64,000 bases of DNA, taken from Pseudochrobactrum saccharolyticum. GTDB lineage: Bacteria > Pseudomonadota > Alphaproteobacteria > Rhizobiales > Rhizobiaceae. The stretch spans positions 186,001-250,000 of the forward strand of contig NZ_VZPG01000005.1 of NCBI RefSeq assembly GCF_008801715.1. The letters run 5' to 3'. A program made the translations under genes and the position numbers. The stretch's first letter is position 1. Each line of letters begins with the position of its first letter. Under the pieces are notes generated by a model. That model was not told where the DNA came from. It did not search any database and saw only the letters and a list, made by a program, of their open reading frames with translations. This document shows positions 61,390 to 64,000 of this stretch, piece after piece.

Positions 61390-63819
61390 CTAAATATCAG
61401 ACAAACTCTCATCATCAGCGCCACTCACCAGATTGGCCATCAGACGGAATGCCCCCGCAACCAGCCTGTCCATCTGGTGATGCAGCACAAGACTGGTATG
61501 CGTATGCCGCCCTTTGCCAATCCGTGCAGACAGAAGCGCACCGGTTAACGGCTGCTCATTAGCATCATGCATCGACAATAACGGCTGATAGGCCTCATCC
61601 CAATGAGAGGCGAAATACAGCCCGCGCTCTTTATTCCAGCCCTGCCAGTCCTGATCTATAATCCGGTTCGGCCAGTTGAGTAATTTATGCTCCGGTTCCA
61701 GAACGGTGACAGTCGCTGCGGGATCAGTCACCCGCCAGCGCAGTGAGGGCGAGCCGATTTTCAATGGACGCACCGGTGTTGTCTGCGGGTTCCAGCCATC
61801 GGTCGGACGATGATAAAGCGTCAGCAAATGACCGCCATTTTCAACATAGTTATGAAGGTGCACGATTGCCTCAGCTAGATCGCGCCGCAGACCGAAGGCA
61901 AAAATACCGACAACGATACACGTAAACTGCTGCAAATCACCGGCCAGATGTTTTGGCTCCAGTTCCGTTACATCAAGCCCCATACGGCTCAGCCACAGAC
62001 CAACACGATCAGCACCACCACCGATATAGCCGATCTTTGCGCCCTGTGGCAGTTTCAGATCCAGCACCAGCACATTCAATAATTCCGGCTCGCGATACAT
62101 CACCTGCCCGATATGCGGATAGGCAATTGGCGTCTGCCGCACTGCATCACGACCGGCAATTTGTGCTTGTAAGCGGAACAGTCCGGCTTCCCGTTTTTCC
62201 GGCGCGTGAAGTATCGTGCTATCGGCACTCTGTACAACCGTCCAGCCACCATTGCTGATAAAACGCACAGGCTGCGGATCACCACTGACAGTTACACTCA
62301 CCGGCCATTGTATTTGCGTAGCCTGATCGAGCGGAACAATCACCGCTTCCGGCTCAACCCGCACAGACTGGGCAGGCACCAGCGCAAACTGTTCAGCAAG
62401 ATCGAAACTCGCTTTGGCCTGATAGTCCGGGAACTGTGCCGTCACACACACATAGAATTCGCCATTACCACCAAGCGCAGACCAGACCGGCCGATAAAGC
62501 GGACTGAAAGCCGTCTCTGCTCCGGCCTTTATATCAAAGGACTGAGTGGTCGCGGTTGTCTCATGCACATAAGCCGCACAATGTTCCGGCAAAACCGGTT
62601 CAACCTGCGCCTGATACTGCGCATGACCAGCACCAAACCGCACCTGCAACAAAGCTTCACCGGCAGGTGACATCACCGGCGGGTTCAGCTCCGCACTGTC
62701 AAAAATCGCTGCAGCTTCAATCAGCGCAGCATCAATCTCGGTCTTCTTGCGTAAAAGACGATGCTCATGCGCGAGCAGAAAATCTTCCGGTGCATCGGCG
62801 CGGATAGTATCAATATTGCGCGCAGCCGATACCAGAGAAGCGATGATTGTATCACGGTCAGGGAACGCGGCAATGGCACTATCAATCGCTTTTTGCGCAG
62901 CTTGCAATGCTTGGGCGACAACTTCAGACATCTCCGCATGAGCTGCTAAGGCCGTCAGATCAGCTGGCAGATTATCCAGAACGGAAACCTCCGCACCGGT
63001 CTTCTCTGCCAGCAGCAGATGCAGTGGCCATTGCGTTTTTGGCTCTTCCGGCCAATGCCCCATACCCTGAGAAGCATGATAATAACGCGACCATTCCCCA
63101 ATGCGGTCATAATCCGCACCCGTTGCCGGTTCGCGCTTGTCAGCATGGACAATCACAGTCGCTTCAGGTGGCGGCACTTCATCATCATAAGTATCACCCC
63201 CGCCAGACCATGCAGGCAGATAATATTTCGCAACCTGCCAAGGCTTCAGACCTTGTACAAAATGCTCAGGAAAAGCCTGATCGTCAGCAGCCAGCGCAAT
63301 AGCTCGTTCCGCCGCGCGGGTCATCGCACGATGATGACCATGCTGCCCCGGCACATCAAGAAATGTCGGAATTACAATATCCGGCCGCTCACTCCGATAG
63401 GCACGCACAAGACGCTCGACAATACGCTCCTCACCCCAGCGGTCAAATGTCCGGTCACCATCTTTGGAAAAGCCAAAGTCATGCACTGCATCATCAGGCC
63501 CGTGACCAAGCCAGACAATATCGCAATCCAGTATCCGCGCTGCTTCTTCCATTTCACGGGAGCGCATCAGCCCCAATGCACCGCCGCGTTCCGGCCCCAG
63601 TGCATTCTGTCCGCCCTCACCCCTTGTGGAACAACTGATAATCACCCGCATACCCGCACCAAAACGGAAATAAGCCAGTAACCCGCTTTGCTCGTCATCA
63701 GGATGTGCGCCGGTATTCATCACTGTGACGACCGAGCGCAACCGGCTTAATGCATGATGCAGGCGCATAAGAGCCGGTGCCGATTTTTGTCGTTCAATAT
63801 GTTGGCGGTCAGTCAGCAC
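61390..63819 (-). CDS. large PIG-L family deacetylase, 809 aa
   Basis: Zinc-dependent deacetylase. The catalytic PIG-L/LmbE domain (about residues 25-290) has GAHPDDEQSG with the zinc and base residues and GQHGHHRAMTRAA with the third zinc His. The rest, about 500 residues, contains beta-rich domains and a GATase-like ThuA-type end (NYVENGGHLLTLYHRP). GTG 63819 is chosen as start because AGGAGG lies 6 nt upstream. Substrates in this family are N-acetyl sugars or related amides. It is followed upstream on the same strand by a probable ROK gene, pointing to sugar use. Confidence 0.87.
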   Translation of the reverse strand: MLTDRQHIERQKSAPALMRLHHALSRLRSVVTVMNTGAHPDDEQSGLLAYFRFGAGMRVIISCSTRGEGGQNALGPERGGALGLMRSREMEEAARILDCDIVWLGHGPDDAVHDFGFSKDGDRTFDRWGEERIVERLVRAYRSERPDIVIPTFLDVPGQHGHHRAMTRAAERAIALAADDQAFPEHFVQGLKPWQVAKYYLPAWSGGGDTYDDEVPPPEATVIVHADKREPATGADYDRIGEWSRYYHASQGMGHWPEEPKTQWPLHLLLAEKTGAEVSVLDNLPADLTALAAHAEMSEVVAQALQAAQKAIDSAIAAFPDRDTIIASLVSAARNIDTIRADAPEDFLLAHEHRLLRKKTEIDAALIEAAAIFDSAELNPPVMSPAGEALLQVRFGAGHAQYQAQVEPVLPEHCAAYVHETTATTQSFDIKAGAETAFSPLYRPVWSALGGNGEFYVCVTAQFPDYQAKASFDLAEQFALVPAQSVRVEPEAVIVPLDQATQIQWPVSVTVSGDPQPVRFISNGGWTVVQSADSTILHAPEKREAGLFRLQAQIAGRDAVRQTPIAYPHIGQVMYREPELLNVLVLDLKLPQGAKIGYIGGGADRVGLWLSRMGLDVTELEPKHLAGDLQQFTCIVVGIFAFGLRRDLAEAIVHLHNYVENGGHLLTLYHRPTDGWNPQTTPVRPLKIGSPSLRWRVTDPAATVTVLEPEHKLLNWPNRIIDQDWQGWNKERGLYFASHWDEAYQPLLSMHDANEQPLTGALLSARIGKGRHTHTSLVLHHQMDRLVAGAFRLMANLVSGADDESLSDI

Positions 63820-63843
63820 CGGATGCCTCCTCACAAGAATGAA

Positions 63844-64000
63844 TTACAAGTCAGCGAGCGTATCCAGTTTCGGTGTCATCGCTTCAAACAAAGGCAGAGC
63901 TGCGGCACCCAATGCCGCCGTAAATTGTCCGGTATGCCCGCGCAGCACACGCGGCAAAGCACGGCTGCGGCGGCTGGCAACGGAAATCGGCAACTGCCCC
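63844..64000 (-). CDS. C-terminal end of a probable ROK-family protein (cut by window)
   Basis: Only the last 51 codons are visible, ending GHTGQFTAALGAAALPLFEAMTPK and LDTLADL. The GAAALPLFE ending after an alternating hydrophobic stretch resembles ROK-family repressors and sugar kinases. The stop lies 24 nt before the PIG-L start, so they are probably in one operon. The assignment is tentative. Confidence 0.4.
   Translation of the reverse strand, partial: GQLPISVASRRSRALPRVLRGHTGQFTAALGAAALPLFEAMTPKLDTLADL

Overview
The window looks like a chromosomal stretch of a Brucellaceae-type alphaproteobacterium. The evidence is the glk / ABC exporter / dapB / gpmA order, the coaBC-ubiB-ubiE block, a BMP-type nucleoside operon, Omp25-like proteins and a Rhizobiales-type intergenic palindrome at 58201-58243. 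Base composition is moderate, near 50% by eye, lower than in Brucella itself. A Pseudochrobactrum-like genus is possible, but that is inference.

Layout. 1-29.8 kb is core genome: sugar phosphorylation and lysine biosynthesis genes, tRNA-Leu(CAG), a GAF-GGDEF signalling protein, an EEP nuclease convergent with cardiolipin synthase, a secreted cholylglycine-hydrolase-family enzyme, RF3, AmtB, and CoaBC-UbiB-UbiE. A nucleoside uptake and salvage locus follows: upp faces deoA-pnp-cdd-permease-permease-hydrolase-ATPase, with slyX and the binding protein bmp just upstream. Then come msrA and a small membrane protein.

29.8-47.7 kb is a genomic island in the 3' end of tRNA-Ser(GGA). A 20-bp direct repeat (29772-29791 and 47693-47712) marks the ends, and a second pair of imperfect repeats lies just inside. 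The island carries a tyrosine recombinase lacking the usual first catalytic Arg, an HUH Rep-like protein beside four identical 9-mers and an 18-bp palindrome, a SulP transporter, and an arsenic operon (arsR, two arsC types, acr3, arsH, MFS efflux). It also carries envelope proteins, a serine resolvase with inverted-repeat sites, a metallophosphoesterase, IS5-type debris, an HD-domain protein, and a SIR2-STAND-TPR defence-type gene. That gene is split into three frames at an A9 run and at an A_AAA_AAG heptamer.

47.7-64 kb is core or accessory metabolism. It holds a resident arsC closely related to the island copy, an exported lactate-oxidase-like flavoenzyme with a YceI protein, and a five-gene molybdenum hydroxylase operon (Mo subunit, 2Fe-2S subunit, tri-haem cytochrome, XdhC, MocA-like). 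A flavin oxidoreductase cluster (two LLM proteins, an FMN reductase, an F420-reductase-like dinucleotide-binding protein) follows, then a large PIG-L deacetylase and the end of a probable ROK-family gene.

The most notable items are the three-frame SIR2-STAND gene with slippery sequences at both breaks and the HUH/iteron-like module in the island. Next are a ribbon-helix-helix domain fused to CoaBC with a long palindrome at its start, a Cys-rich small ORF whose ribosome binding site sits in a hairpin before cls, and a probably leaderless arsR whose start codon lies in its own operator.
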